From the NCBI GenBank assembly GCA_029781135.1, contig JAKOXH010000039.1, positions 49,477 to 113,476 on the forward strand: 64,000 nucleotides of DNA, written 5' to 3'. Made by a program: the position numbers and the translations under genes. The stretch's first letter is position 1. Each line of letters begins with the position of its first letter. This DNA comes from Planctomycetota bacterium (lineage in GTDB: Bacteria > Planctomycetota > Planctomycetia > Pirellulales > Lacipirellulaceae). This document shows, piece by piece, positions 45,981 to 53,652 of this stretch. The notes under the pieces are model-generated. The model searched no databases. It was not told the DNA's origin and saw only the letters and a program-made list of their open reading frames with translations.

Positions 45981-46874
45981 GTGCTGAAGACCATTCGCCA
46001 TCTACTGGAACTCATCCGCTTCAGCCATACGCTGTTTGCGTTGCCGTTTGCGCTGTTGGCGGCGGTGATGGCGTGGCGCATTACTGGATTTGACTGGCGC
46101 GGCCTAATTGGCATTCTGTTGTGCATGGTGACGGCGCGCAGCTTCGCCATGGCCTGGAATCGACTTGCGGATCGCAAACTCGATGCGAACAACCCGCGCA
46201 CCGCGGGGCGGCACTTACCGGCGCGCATCTTGAGTGTGGCCCAAGTCGCGGCATTTGCCGCGGCGTGCGCAATCGGCTTCGTGGTCAGCACGCTGCTGTT
46301 TCTCCCGAATCGTCTGCCGCTGTTTCTGGCCGTGCCGGTGCTCCTATTTCTCGCCGGTTACAGTTACACCAAGCGCTTTACGTCCCTCGCCCATTTTTGG
46401 CTGGGAACTTCGCTGGCGCTATCGCCCGTGGCCGCCTGGATCGCCATCCGCGGCAACGAAGTGCTCACGAATCCAGCCGACGTGCTGCCGGCCATCGTAT
46501 TAGGCGGCGCCGTCCTCACCTGGGTCGCCGGGTTCGATGTCATTTATGCCTGCCAAGATTACGACGCCGACAAAAAAGCGCGGCTGCATAGCTTGCCCGT
46601 CGCCCTGGGCATCCCTGGTGCTTTACGACTGGCAGCAATGTGCCACTTGCTCACGGTCGTGCTGTTGGTATGTTTGCCGCTGGTCTATCCGCACTTCGGC
46701 AGCATTTTTTGGACCGGCGTCGCGGCTGTTTCCGTCCTCCTCGTCTACGAGCACCTGTTGGTGCGGCCGAACGATCTTTCCCGCGTAAATGCCGCCTTTT
46801 TTAACGTAAATGCGGTCATCAGCATCGGGTTGTTTGCTGTAGGAACCCTGGACCTTTGGGTAGGTGGTCGGTGA
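45981..46874 (+). CDS. ubiA: UbiA-family polyprenyltransferase, probably menaquinone MqnP
   Basis: 297 aa from the GTG at 45981 (MLKTIRHLLELIRFSHTLF); the ATG four bases earlier is out of frame and stops at once. The two Asp-rich motifs are NRLADRKLDANNPRTAGR and ACQDYDADKKARLHSLP, and eight to nine hydrophobic helices fit the UbiA fold. The first motif type and the neighbours ubiX and mqnE indicate prenylation of the 1,4-dihydroxy-6-naphthoate-type head group of the futalosine route rather than ubiquinone synthesis. Confidence 0.92.
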   Translation: MLKTIRHLLELIRFSHTLFALPFALLAAVMAWRITGFDWRGLIGILLCMVTARSFAMAWNRLADRKLDANNPRTAGRHLPARILSVAQVAAFAAACAIGFVVSTLLFLPNRLPLFLAVPVLLFLAGYSYTKRFTSLAHFWLGTSLALSPVAAWIAIRGNEVLTNPADVLPAIVLGGAVLTWVAGFDVIYACQDYDADKKARLHSLPVALGIPGALRLAAMCHLLTVVLLVCLPLVYPHFGSIFWTGVAAVSVLLVYEHLLVRPNDLSRVNAAFFNVNAVISIGLFAVGTLDLWVGGR

Positions 46875-46879
46875 TACTG

Positions 46880-46934
46880 AAAGCCGGGGCCGAGGACGGC
46901 CCGGCTCGCACGATCCAGCATCCAGCATCCAGCC
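46880..46934. repeat. CCGGGGCCG and ATCCAGC repeats upstream of mqnE
   Basis: GCCGGGGCCGAGGACGGCCC (46883-46902) and tandem ATCCAGC units (46914-46933) lie between ubiA and mqnE. Both look like interspersed units. The first resembles copies near 38857 and 51691. Confidence 0.55.
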
Positions 46935-46938
46935 ACTC

Positions 46939-48075
46939 ATGCTCCGCACGTCGTCTCCCATCCTGAAATCCATTCGCGACAAGATTGAGGCTGGCGAACG
47001 GCTTTCGCTCGAGGATGGCCTCGTGCTTGAACGGCCCGATGTGCCGCTTACGGAAGTCGGCGAACTGGCGAACTTCGTGCGGGAGCGAAAGAACGGCAAC
47101 TTCGCTTACTACAACATCAACACGCACCTCAACCCGACGAACGTGTGCGTGTATCGCTGCATCTTCTGCGCGTTCCGCTCTGACCTGCGTGATCCGAAAG
47201 GGTATTTCATGAGCGATGAGCAGGTTCTGGCCCGCGGTGCCGAGGCCGTGGAGAATGGTTGCACCGAGATGCACATTGTCGGCGGCCTGCATCATCAGAT
47301 GAAGTACGAGTGGTACCTCAACCTCATCCGGCTGTTGCACGAAGCATACCCTGAGCTACACCTGAAGGCCTGGACGCCGGTCGAGATCGATTGGTTCTGC
47401 CGGCTCGCGAACAAGTCGGTCCGTGCGGTGCTCGAAGACATGGTTGAAGCCGGCCTCGGCAGCCTGCCCGGCGGCGGTGCGGAAATCTTCCATCCCGAAG
47501 TGCGCAATCAAATCTGCGAACACAAGGCCGACGCCCGGCGGTGGTTCGACGTGCATCGCACGGCCCACGAGCTGGGCCTCAAATCGAACTGCACGATGCT
47601 CTACGGCCACATCGAAAAGCCGTACCACCGGATCGATCACCTGTTGCGGCTGCGCGAGCTGCAAGATGAAACCGGCGGTTTCCAAACGTTCATCCCGCTC
47701 GCGTTCCACCCCGATAACACCGGCCTGTCGCACATCCAGAAGCCGACCAGCCTCACCGACCTGCGCACGATGGCGGTGAGCCGGTTGATGCTCGATAACG
47801 TGCCGCATCTCAAGGCCTATTGGATCATGCTCGGTATCGGCACGGCCCAGGTGGCCCTTTCCTACGGGGCCGACGACATCGACGGCACCGTGCGGCATGA
47901 ACTCATCTACCACGACGCCGGTGCGACGACGCCCGAGGTGCTCAGCGTCGATGACATTCGCCGGCTCATCACCGAGGCCGGTCGCGAACCGGTCGAACGC
48001 GACACACTCTACCGCCGCATCGAACGCGACGGCGCCCGCTGGCAAGCAGGCATGGCGATTACGGCATCAGTTTAG
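46939..48075 (+). CDS. mqnE: Aminofutalosine synthase (radical SAM)
   Basis: 378 aa from the ATG at 46939; a frame from 46864 reads through a repeat. The radical-SAM cluster motif CVYRCIFC (CxxxCxxC) follows NINTHLNPTNV. IVGGLHHQMKYEWYLNLIR, LGSLPGGGAEIF, SNCTMLYGHIEKPYHRIDHL and PLAFHPDNTGLSHI match MqnE/CofH relatives. MqnE joins SAM's adenosyl group to 3-(1-carboxyvinyloxy)benzoate to give aminofutalosine. The remaining mqn genes (mqnA, mqnB, mqnC, mqnD) are not in the window. Confidence 0.93.
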   Translation: MLRTSSPILKSIRDKIEAGERLSLEDGLVLERPDVPLTEVGELANFVRERKNGNFAYYNINTHLNPTNVCVYRCIFCAFRSDLRDPKGYFMSDEQVLARGAEAVENGCTEMHIVGGLHHQMKYEWYLNLIRLLHEAYPELHLKAWTPVEIDWFCRLANKSVRAVLEDMVEAGLGSLPGGGAEIFHPEVRNQICEHKADARRWFDVHRTAHELGLKSNCTMLYGHIEKPYHRIDHLLRLRELQDETGGFQTFIPLAFHPDNTGLSHIQKPTSLTDLRTMAVSRLMLDNVPHLKAYWIMLGIGTAQVALSYGADDIDGTVRHELIYHDAGATTPEVLSVDDIRRLITEAGREPVERDTLYRRIERDGARWQAGMAITASV

Positions 48076-48080
48076 GTCGT

Positions 48081-48125
48081 GAATACACCTTGTTCCCACG
48101 CAGAGCGTGGGAACAAGGTGTATTC
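48081..48125. terminator. Perfect 21-bp palindrome between mqnE and recG
   Basis: The arms 48081-48101 (GAATACACCTTGTTCCCACG then C) and 48105-48125 are perfectly complementary around an AGA loop. The second arm ends inside the recG stop codon (48124-48126). The position between convergent genes suggests a two-way terminator. The core is the GTTCCCACGC repeat also found at 43981. Confidence 0.75.
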
Positions 48126-50253
48126 ACCCCACGTCACTCAAATCGAGTGCATTTCCGTAACGGACGAGCATCTGGCGGCGGAGGCGGACGTGGTCAGGAC
48201 TCTTGAGGCCGGGGTCGGCGGCGAAAAGCTCTTTGGCTTCGCGGCGAGCTTCTTCCAAAATTTTCTGATCGTGACGCAAATCGGCGATCCGTAATGGCGG
48301 CAGACCGTGCTGTTGCGTACCAAACAGGTCGCCCGGGCCACGAAGTTGGAAATCCATCTCGGCGAGTTCAAAGCCGTCACTTGTTCTAGCGAACGCGTCG
48401 AGCCGAGCCTGGGCCTGCTCGGTGAGTTCTTCGCCCGCCATGACCGCGCAGAAGCCGGCGAGCTTGCCCCGGCCAACGCGACCACGAAGTTGGTGCAGCT
48501 GTGCGAGCCCAAATCGTTCGGCCGAGTCGATCACCATGATGCACGCGTTCGGCACGTCGACGCCGACTTCGATCACACTGGTGGAAACGAGCACTTGCGT
48601 ATCGCCCGCTCGGAAGCGGGCCATTGCTTCTTCTTTCTCCCCAGGCGACATCCGGCCGTGAATAATGCCGACGCGGAATGCGGCTAGTTCCCCGTTGGAA
48701 AGCCGCTCAAACGCCTCGGCCACGCTGGCGGCGGCGATGTTCTCCGATTCATCCACTAGCGGCGCGACGACATAAGCCTGTCGGCCAGCCTGCAACTTCC
48801 CACGCACGAAGTGCCACCAGCGACCGTGTTCGGCCGGGCCAACGACGTACGTGCGCACTTCCTGCCGACCCGGCGGCATCTCGCGGAGCGTCGTCACGTC
48901 GAGATCGCCGAAGAGCGTCATGCTGATCGTGCGTGGGATGGGCGTCGCGGTCATCACAAGGTAATGCGGCGATTGCTCCCCCTGCCGCAACGCGGCCCGC
49001 TGGCGCACGCCAAACTTGTGCTGCTCGTCGATCACCACGAGGCCGAGTTTGGCGAAGCGGACGTCTTCTTGCACGACGGCGTGTGTACCAATGACGAGAT
49101 CGATTTTTCCGGCCGCGATATCGGCGAGGGCCGCCGCCCGCTCTTTGGCCGTCATACCACCCACCAACAACAGGTAACGTACGCGGCTGGCCCGCAGCAA
49201 ACTCGCCAGTGTCTCGGCATGCTGGCGTGCTAGGATTTCGGTCGGGGCCATGAGAGCAGCCTGATACCCACGGGCCACGCACACCAGCATCGCGTAAAGT
49301 GCGACAACCGTTTTGCCGCTGCCGACATCGCCCTGCAGCAGCCGATTCATCGGCGTTTCGCCAGCGAGGTCGGCTGCAACTTCTGCAATCGCGGCCCGCT
49401 GGCCAGCCGTCCACTCAAATGGAAACAGTCGCTGAATGCGAGCGTGGATATCGGGCGTGGCCACGAGCGGCGGCGCGCGGAATCCCACCTGCTGCTGCCA
49501 CCGGCGGGCGACCACAGCCAACTGTAGAATGAAAAGTTCCTGGAACACGAATCGCCGCCGCGCTCGTTCAAGCTGTTGAGCATCTTGTGGCGAATGGATG
49601 GCCGGCAGCGCTTCAGCGAGTGGCATCAAGTCGTACTGTTGAAGCAGGTCGGCTGAAAACACTTCTTCCAGCACGTGGCCGTAGTGCTCGACCGCACTCG
49701 CCACCATCTTCCGCACTTGGTATTGCGATAGCCCTTCGGTCAGCGGATAGAGTGGCAGCAGCCGCATTTCGGGCTGATCCTCTGGGCCATCCAGCCACGT
49801 GACGCGCGGGTGTGCCATCTCCCAGCGGCCGCCCTTGAAGCGTGGCTTGCCCGAGAATAACACCTGCTGGCCTTCCGCGAACTTCTCGCGCATGAAGGGC
49901 TGATTGAACCACAACGCCCGCAAGTAAAGGTTTCCTTGTCGCACGAGTACGCCGACGACGCTCTTGCCGAAGCCACTCGAACGGCCATCGATTTCGACCA
50001 CCTGTCCACGAATCGTTTGGATGTTCTCCTCATCGAGGTCGGCGACATCCCGATAGTCCGTGAGGTCCTCGTAATCGCGCGGGAAGAAGAAAATGAGATC
50101 ACTGGCCGTGCGGATATCCAGGCGATGCAGCAGCTCGGCCCGCTGGGGCCCGACACCGCGAACGAACTCGACCGGCGTCGCCAGCATTTCGGCTGGCGTC
50201 AATGGGCGACGCGGCTGCGACGATTCCGGATGATTCGACGACGAAGAGGCCAT
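48124..50253 (-). CDS. recG: ATP-dependent DNA helicase RecG
   Basis: 709 aa, a normal length. The N-terminal wedge/OB domain has VGPQRAELLHRLDI and FFPRDYEDLTDYRD. Helicase motifs are Walker A LLQGDVGSGKTVVALYA, motif II VVIDEQHKFGVRQR (DEQH), motif III VMTATPIPRTISM and motif VI QLHQLRGRVGRG. RecG regresses stalled replication forks and processes branched DNA. The stop codon lies in the palindrome shared with mqnE. A short gap separates its start from the toxin-antitoxin pair. Confidence 0.96.
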   Translation of the reverse strand: MASSSSNHPESSQPRRPLTPAEMLATPVEFVRGVGPQRAELLHRLDIRTASDLIFFFPRDYEDLTDYRDVADLDEENIQTIRGQVVEIDGRSSGFGKSVVGVLVRQGNLYLRALWFNQPFMREKFAEGQQVLFSGKPRFKGGRWEMAHPRVTWLDGPEDQPEMRLLPLYPLTEGLSQYQVRKMVASAVEHYGHVLEEVFSADLLQQYDLMPLAEALPAIHSPQDAQQLERARRRFVFQELFILQLAVVARRWQQQVGFRAPPLVATPDIHARIQRLFPFEWTAGQRAAIAEVAADLAGETPMNRLLQGDVGSGKTVVALYAMLVCVARGYQAALMAPTEILARQHAETLASLLRASRVRYLLLVGGMTAKERAAALADIAAGKIDLVIGTHAVVQEDVRFAKLGLVVIDEQHKFGVRQRAALRQGEQSPHYLVMTATPIPRTISMTLFGDLDVTTLREMPPGRQEVRTYVVGPAEHGRWWHFVRGKLQAGRQAYVVAPLVDESENIAAASVAEAFERLSNGELAAFRVGIIHGRMSPGEKEEAMARFRAGDTQVLVSTSVIEVGVDVPNACIMVIDSAERFGLAQLHQLRGRVGRGKLAGFCAVMAGEELTEQAQARLDAFARTSDGFELAEMDFQLRGPGDLFGTQQHGLPPLRIADLRHDQKILEEARREAKELFAADPGLKSPDHVRLRRQMLVRYGNALDLSDVG

Positions 50254-50306
50254 GCCGCAATTGTACGGCGCGGTGGCACGCTTTGGTAACCGCGACCAAA
50301 CTCGCT

Positions 50307-50654
50307 TTATGAGGCAGGCTGCGGTCGATTAATTCGTATTAACTTGCCGTGCAGACGACCGGCAGCGCCAATGTCTTCGTCGATGCGTTGCGCGAGTGCG
50401 GTGAAATTCGAATCGAACGTGCAAGCAATGACTCCGGCATGATCTGATCGCCGTTCGTATAACCTGATGAAGTGCTTGCGATTCAATGTGAGAAGAGCGC
50501 GGTCGTCTTGAACCGCAAATTCCAGGACATCTTCATCCGGCCAAGATTGGTCTGCCTTTCCCGTCTCGGCCACAGTAATTACATCGTGTCCGGCCACGCG
50601 AAGCAATTCCACTACCGGGAGCGGAAAATTCTCGTTGGCATAGAGGCGAGCCAT
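50307..50654 (-). CDS. DUF5615 PIN-like toxin component
   Basis: 115 aa. MARLYANENFPLPVVELLR supplies the first acidic cluster (DEN-type replaced by ANENF), GHDVITVAETGKADQSWPDE follows, then EFAVQDDRALLTLNRKHFIR, a typical Mut7-C/DUF5615 pattern of PIN-like nucleases. The ATG follows the stop of the DUF433 gene with no gap. DUF433/DUF5615 pairs are recognised as probable toxin-antitoxin modules; the target RNA is unknown. Confidence 0.85.
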   Translation of the reverse strand: MARLYANENFPLPVVELLRVAGHDVITVAETGKADQSWPDEDVLEFAVQDDRALLTLNRKHFIRLYERRSDHAGVIACTFDSNFTALAQRIDEDIGAAGRLHGKLIRINRPQPAS

Positions 50655-50987
50655 TCAATTTACTTCCTCGTTTTCGTGAATTTGGCGGTCGATTTCGTCA
50701 CGGTAGTGACTTACATAGCCCCAGGCGTTCACCAAATCCGCGGTTCGCAAAGTCGGATATGCCCGAAGCAATTCGGCTTCGCTGGTGCCAAGGCGTCGTG
50801 CTTGTTCTAGCAACCAAACGGGAATTCGCGTACGAACGATGCAAGGTTCGCCCCCACAAACATTGGGAATCGATTCGATTCCTGGAAACGACGCTCCCAA
50901 GTCGCGGGCAACACTCTCCAGCAGCTGTGCCTTTTCGGCCAGCGACAACTTCGAGGCAGCGATCTTGGCATCTTCAAGCTTGCTCAT
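50655..50987 (-). CDS. DUF433 antitoxin component
   Basis: 110 aa from the ATG at 50987; an in-frame extension to 51182 overlaps rnhA and is unlikely. After MSKLEDAKIAASKLSLAEKA comes the DUF433 core: IPNVCGGEPCIVRTRIPVW, LLEQARRLGTSEAELLRAYP and LRTADLVNAWGYVSHYRDEI, a small winged-helix-type fold. It precedes the PIN-like gene with TGA-ATG adjacency, so the pair is co-transcribed. Confidence 0.85.
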   Translation of the reverse strand: MSKLEDAKIAASKLSLAEKAQLLESVARDLGASFPGIESIPNVCGGEPCIVRTRIPVWLLEQARRLGTSEAELLRAYPTLRTADLVNAWGYVSHYRDEIDRQIHENEEVN

Positions 50988-51096
50988 ATCACTATCATAG
51001 CTTTCGCAGGATTTCGGAACCACGGAGAAAAACAGATCGAGGCAGCAAGCGACGACCGCACAATCGAAACTCCGGCCACGGTCGCGTCGAGTGGCG

Positions 51097-51570
51097 TCAG
51101 CGGCGTAAATATTGCTGATACGCCGCGACGGCAAGCTCGTCGACGCGATCGTTTTCGGGGTGGCCACTATGGCCGGCGACACGGGTATATTTCACGTCGT
51201 GCCGGGCCAGCAGCACATCGAGTTCGCGCCATAGCTCTTCATTGGCGATCGGCACCAGCTTGTTCTTTTCCTTGCGGCGCCAGCCATTGGCTTTCCACTT
51301 CGGCAGCCATTCGCTGATCCCTTTGCCGACGTAGACACTATCGGTCAGCAGTTCGACATGGCTGCGGCGTTTCAGTGCCTCTAAACCCCGGACCACGGCG
51401 GTAAGTTCCATGCGGTTATTGGTCGTATTCGGCTCGCCGCCGCTGCGTTCCATTTCCTTGGATGACGCCGGATGGCGCAGGATAAACGCCCAGCCGCCGG
51501 GGCCAGGGTTGCCACTGCAGCCGCCGTCGGTGAATAGCTGGACAGAAGGAAGGCGGATGGGATTTGTCAA
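51097..51570 (-). CDS. rnhA: Ribonuclease HI
   Basis: 157 aa from a TTG at 51570, the only start just before VQLFTDGGCSGNPGPGGWAF. Catalytic residues are visible: Asp in FTDGG, Glu in NRMELTAVVRGLEAL, Asp in LLTDSVYVGKGI, and the final Asp in GHPENDRVDELA, with the basic handle KWKANGWRRKEKNKLV. It removes RNA from RNA/DNA hybrids. No ribosome-binding site is evident before the TTG. Confidence 0.93.
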   Translation of the reverse strand: MTNPIRLPSVQLFTDGGCSGNPGPGGWAFILRHPASSKEMERSGGEPNTTNNRMELTAVVRGLEALKRRSHVELLTDSVYVGKGISEWLPKWKANGWRRKEKNKLVPIANEELWRELDVLLARHDVKYTRVAGHSGHPENDRVDELAVAAYQQYLRR

Positions 51571-51580
51571 AGCGATTGGC

Positions 51581-51660
51581 TGCAGATTTCGGATTGCGGA
51601 TTGCGGAATTCGGATTGTGATCGCTTAATCCGCAGTCCGCAATCCGAAATCCGCAATCAA
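51581..51660. terminator. GATTTCGGATTGCGGA hairpin between rnhA and histidine kinase
   Basis: GATTTCGGATTGCGGA at 51585-51600 pairs perfectly with TCCGCAATCCGAAATC at 51636-51651, with further GGATTGCGG copies between them. It could end the upstream kinase transcript on the minus strand. The units look like a dispersed family. Confidence 0.6.
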
Positions 51661-51664
51661 AATC

Positions 51665-53473
51665 TCACACGCCCGCACCATGCCCTTGCAAGGCCGGGGC
51701 CGATGACGGCAGCACATCAGCCACCCGGGCACTACGAGCAAGCGCATCAAGATCTTGGTGAAGCTGCGCATCGAGCCGCGGCGTGTCTTCTAACCGCCAC
51801 GGCAGGCGCACGGTAAACGTGCTGCCCTTGCCAAGCTCGCTTTCGAGCGAAACATCGCCCCCGAGCAAGCGGCACAACTCGCGGACAATCGAAAGCCCTA
51901 ATCCGGTGCCTGAATACTCGCGCGTCATCGCGTTGCCGTCGGGCAGCACTCCCGATGCCTGGCGAAATTTCTCGAACACGAGTTGCTGCTCTTCGGGATT
52001 GATGCCGATCCCAGTGTCGATAACTTTGAGCCTCAAATCGCCCTGGTGATCTTGCTCGGCCGAAATAAAAATTCGACCACCTTCCGGTGTGAACTTGATG
52101 GCATTCGAGAGCAGGTTGTTCAATATCTGTTGAACCTTTGCTTGATCTTGCCGTAGCGGCGGCAGCGTGGCGGGTGCGTCGCTATCGAGGTCGATGTTCT
52201 TTTTCTCCGCCAGCGGCCGGGCCATTTCGCACAGCGTGGAAACCACCGAGCTAATGCGAAACTCGCTCTGGCGGATTTCCATCTTGCCGCTTTCCATTTT
52301 GGCCAGGTCCAAAATGTCATTGATCATATCGAGCAACATGCGGCCCGAACGCTGGATGTTGCCGACATAGCGGCGTTGCTTGTCGTTGAGCGCATCAATG
52401 CCGCTGAGCACTTCACTAAAACCCAAGATACTGTTGAGCGGCGTCCGCAGTTCGTGGCTTACCGTCGCGAGGAAGTCGCTCTTGAGACGGTTCATTTCGA
52501 ACAGCCGCATGTTCGCCTGGGCTAGCTCATCAAGTCGCTCGTCAAGCTCGGATTTACTTTGCTTGAGTTCACTTTGCTGACTCAAGAGTTGCCGCAACAT
52601 GCGGTTAAACGACGCACCGAGTTCCTCGAACTCATCGCCCGTGCGAATGACGGCCCGCTTCTCGACATCGCCCTCGCGCACCGCATTGGCCACATCACGC
52701 AGGTGCGTTACCGGTTTGACGATGACATACCGCACCACCGCCCACAGAGAGAACATCGAAACGAAGCCGACGACAATGGCCGCTGCCCACAAGCCAGCAC
52801 GATTTTCGGCGATTTGGGCCGCCGTGGGACCGTAATCGGTAGTGACGCGGATGACGCCCATGAGATCGTCCGCTTTCAAATTCGGTCGGCGGCCAATGTT
52901 CACCAAGTGCTTGTGACAATTGACACACGACGCCTTGGCATACATGGGCTGGTAGTACAAATATGAAAGTCGACCTTTTGCATCTTCGATGTATCGTTCA
53001 TGAAATTCGCGTTTGGAAGTTGCCGATTGCTGGTTGTTGTCTTGATTGCTTTCGCCGGCACGCGAGGCCGCTTCAGCCGCCTTTAAGGGTGCTGCCCACT
53101 TTGCAAGCAACCGAGATTCAACCGCATCGCGTGGCCGAAACTTTTCGGCCGGTGGTGTCTCAAAACTATCCGATGGCAGAATCGCCTCCCATTCGAATTT
53201 ACGCCCCATGTCGCGACTGCTGGCCACTAATTCTTGATAAAACTGCCCTTCAATTTTATCAAGATGCGATAAGTGGATTTCCAGCCAACCAGCGCGGACC
53301 AACTCGGGCCCCGTGAACGTAGGGTTCAACTTTCTCACGATCTCGTCGGTCCGCCGGCCGTACCAAGTGAAGCTGAGGGTCAGCAACACGACCAGCGAGA
53401 CCCCGAACCACCAGCGGCACTTCCGCTCCAGGCTGGTTTCACCAAGCACACGTTTGATGGTTCGATACGACAT
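51665..53473 (-). CDS. Sensor histidine kinase with periplasmic haem-binding (DUF3365-like) domain
   Basis: 602 aa. Membrane helices at about 21-38 and 227-251 enclose a periplasmic domain with YYQPMYAKASCVNCHKHL, a CxxCH motif (C183, C186, H187) as in the Tll0287-like/DUF3365 haem sensors. A HAMP domain (KPVTHLRDVANAVREGD) and a coiled coil follow, then H-box SDFLATVSHELRTPLNSI (H340), N-box LLSNAIKFTPEGG, G boxes DTGIGINPEE and GTGLGLSIVRELC, and GDVSLESELGKGSTF. It probably senses redox state or a gas through haem c. The extreme C-terminus carries a CCGGGGCCG repeat (about 51691). No response regulator is adjacent. Confidence 0.9.
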   Translation of the reverse strand: MSYRTIKRVLGETSLERKCRWWFGVSLVVLLTLSFTWYGRRTDEIVRKLNPTFTGPELVRAGWLEIHLSHLDKIEGQFYQELVASSRDMGRKFEWEAILPSDSFETPPAEKFRPRDAVESRLLAKWAAPLKAAEAASRAGESNQDNNQQSATSKREFHERYIEDAKGRLSYLYYQPMYAKASCVNCHKHLVNIGRRPNLKADDLMGVIRVTTDYGPTAAQIAENRAGLWAAAIVVGFVSMFSLWAVVRYVIVKPVTHLRDVANAVREGDVEKRAVIRTGDEFEELGASFNRMLRQLLSQQSELKQSKSELDERLDELAQANMRLFEMNRLKSDFLATVSHELRTPLNSILGFSEVLSGIDALNDKQRRYVGNIQRSGRMLLDMINDILDLAKMESGKMEIRQSEFRISSVVSTLCEMARPLAEKKNIDLDSDAPATLPPLRQDQAKVQQILNNLLSNAIKFTPEGGRIFISAEQDHQGDLRLKVIDTGIGINPEEQQLVFEKFRQASGVLPDGNAMTREYSGTGLGLSIVRELCRLLGGDVSLESELGKGSTFTVRLPWRLEDTPRLDAQLHQDLDALARSARVADVLPSSAPALQGHGAGV

Positions 53474-53549
53474 GCGGCCAAGCCGGGATTAACGACGGAT
53501 CATGCCTTAATTGTAAGGCCGGGAACGAAATTGATCCAAGTGCGATATG

Positions 53550-53652
53550 GTTGAGGGTCGAGGGTCTAGTGTCGAGGGCCTGAAAAACTACGGAATCCGC
53601 CCACCGACTTATTGGTTTGGTCCTCAACCCTCAACCCTCAACCTTCGACCCC
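53550..53652. repeat. Inverted pair of GAGGGTCGAGGG repeats before priA end
   Basis: GGTTGAGGGTCGAGGGTCTA (53549-53568) is matched in inverse orientation by CCTCAACCCTCAACCCTCAA (53622-53641) directly before the priA stop. The arms could pair around a 50-base loop, and a similar pair flanks the other side of priA. Confidence 0.65.

Noticed and set aside
50988..51182. An N-terminal extension of the DUF433 protein
   Set aside because: It overlaps rnhA and lacks DUF433 similarity; ATG 50987 starts the recognisable protein.
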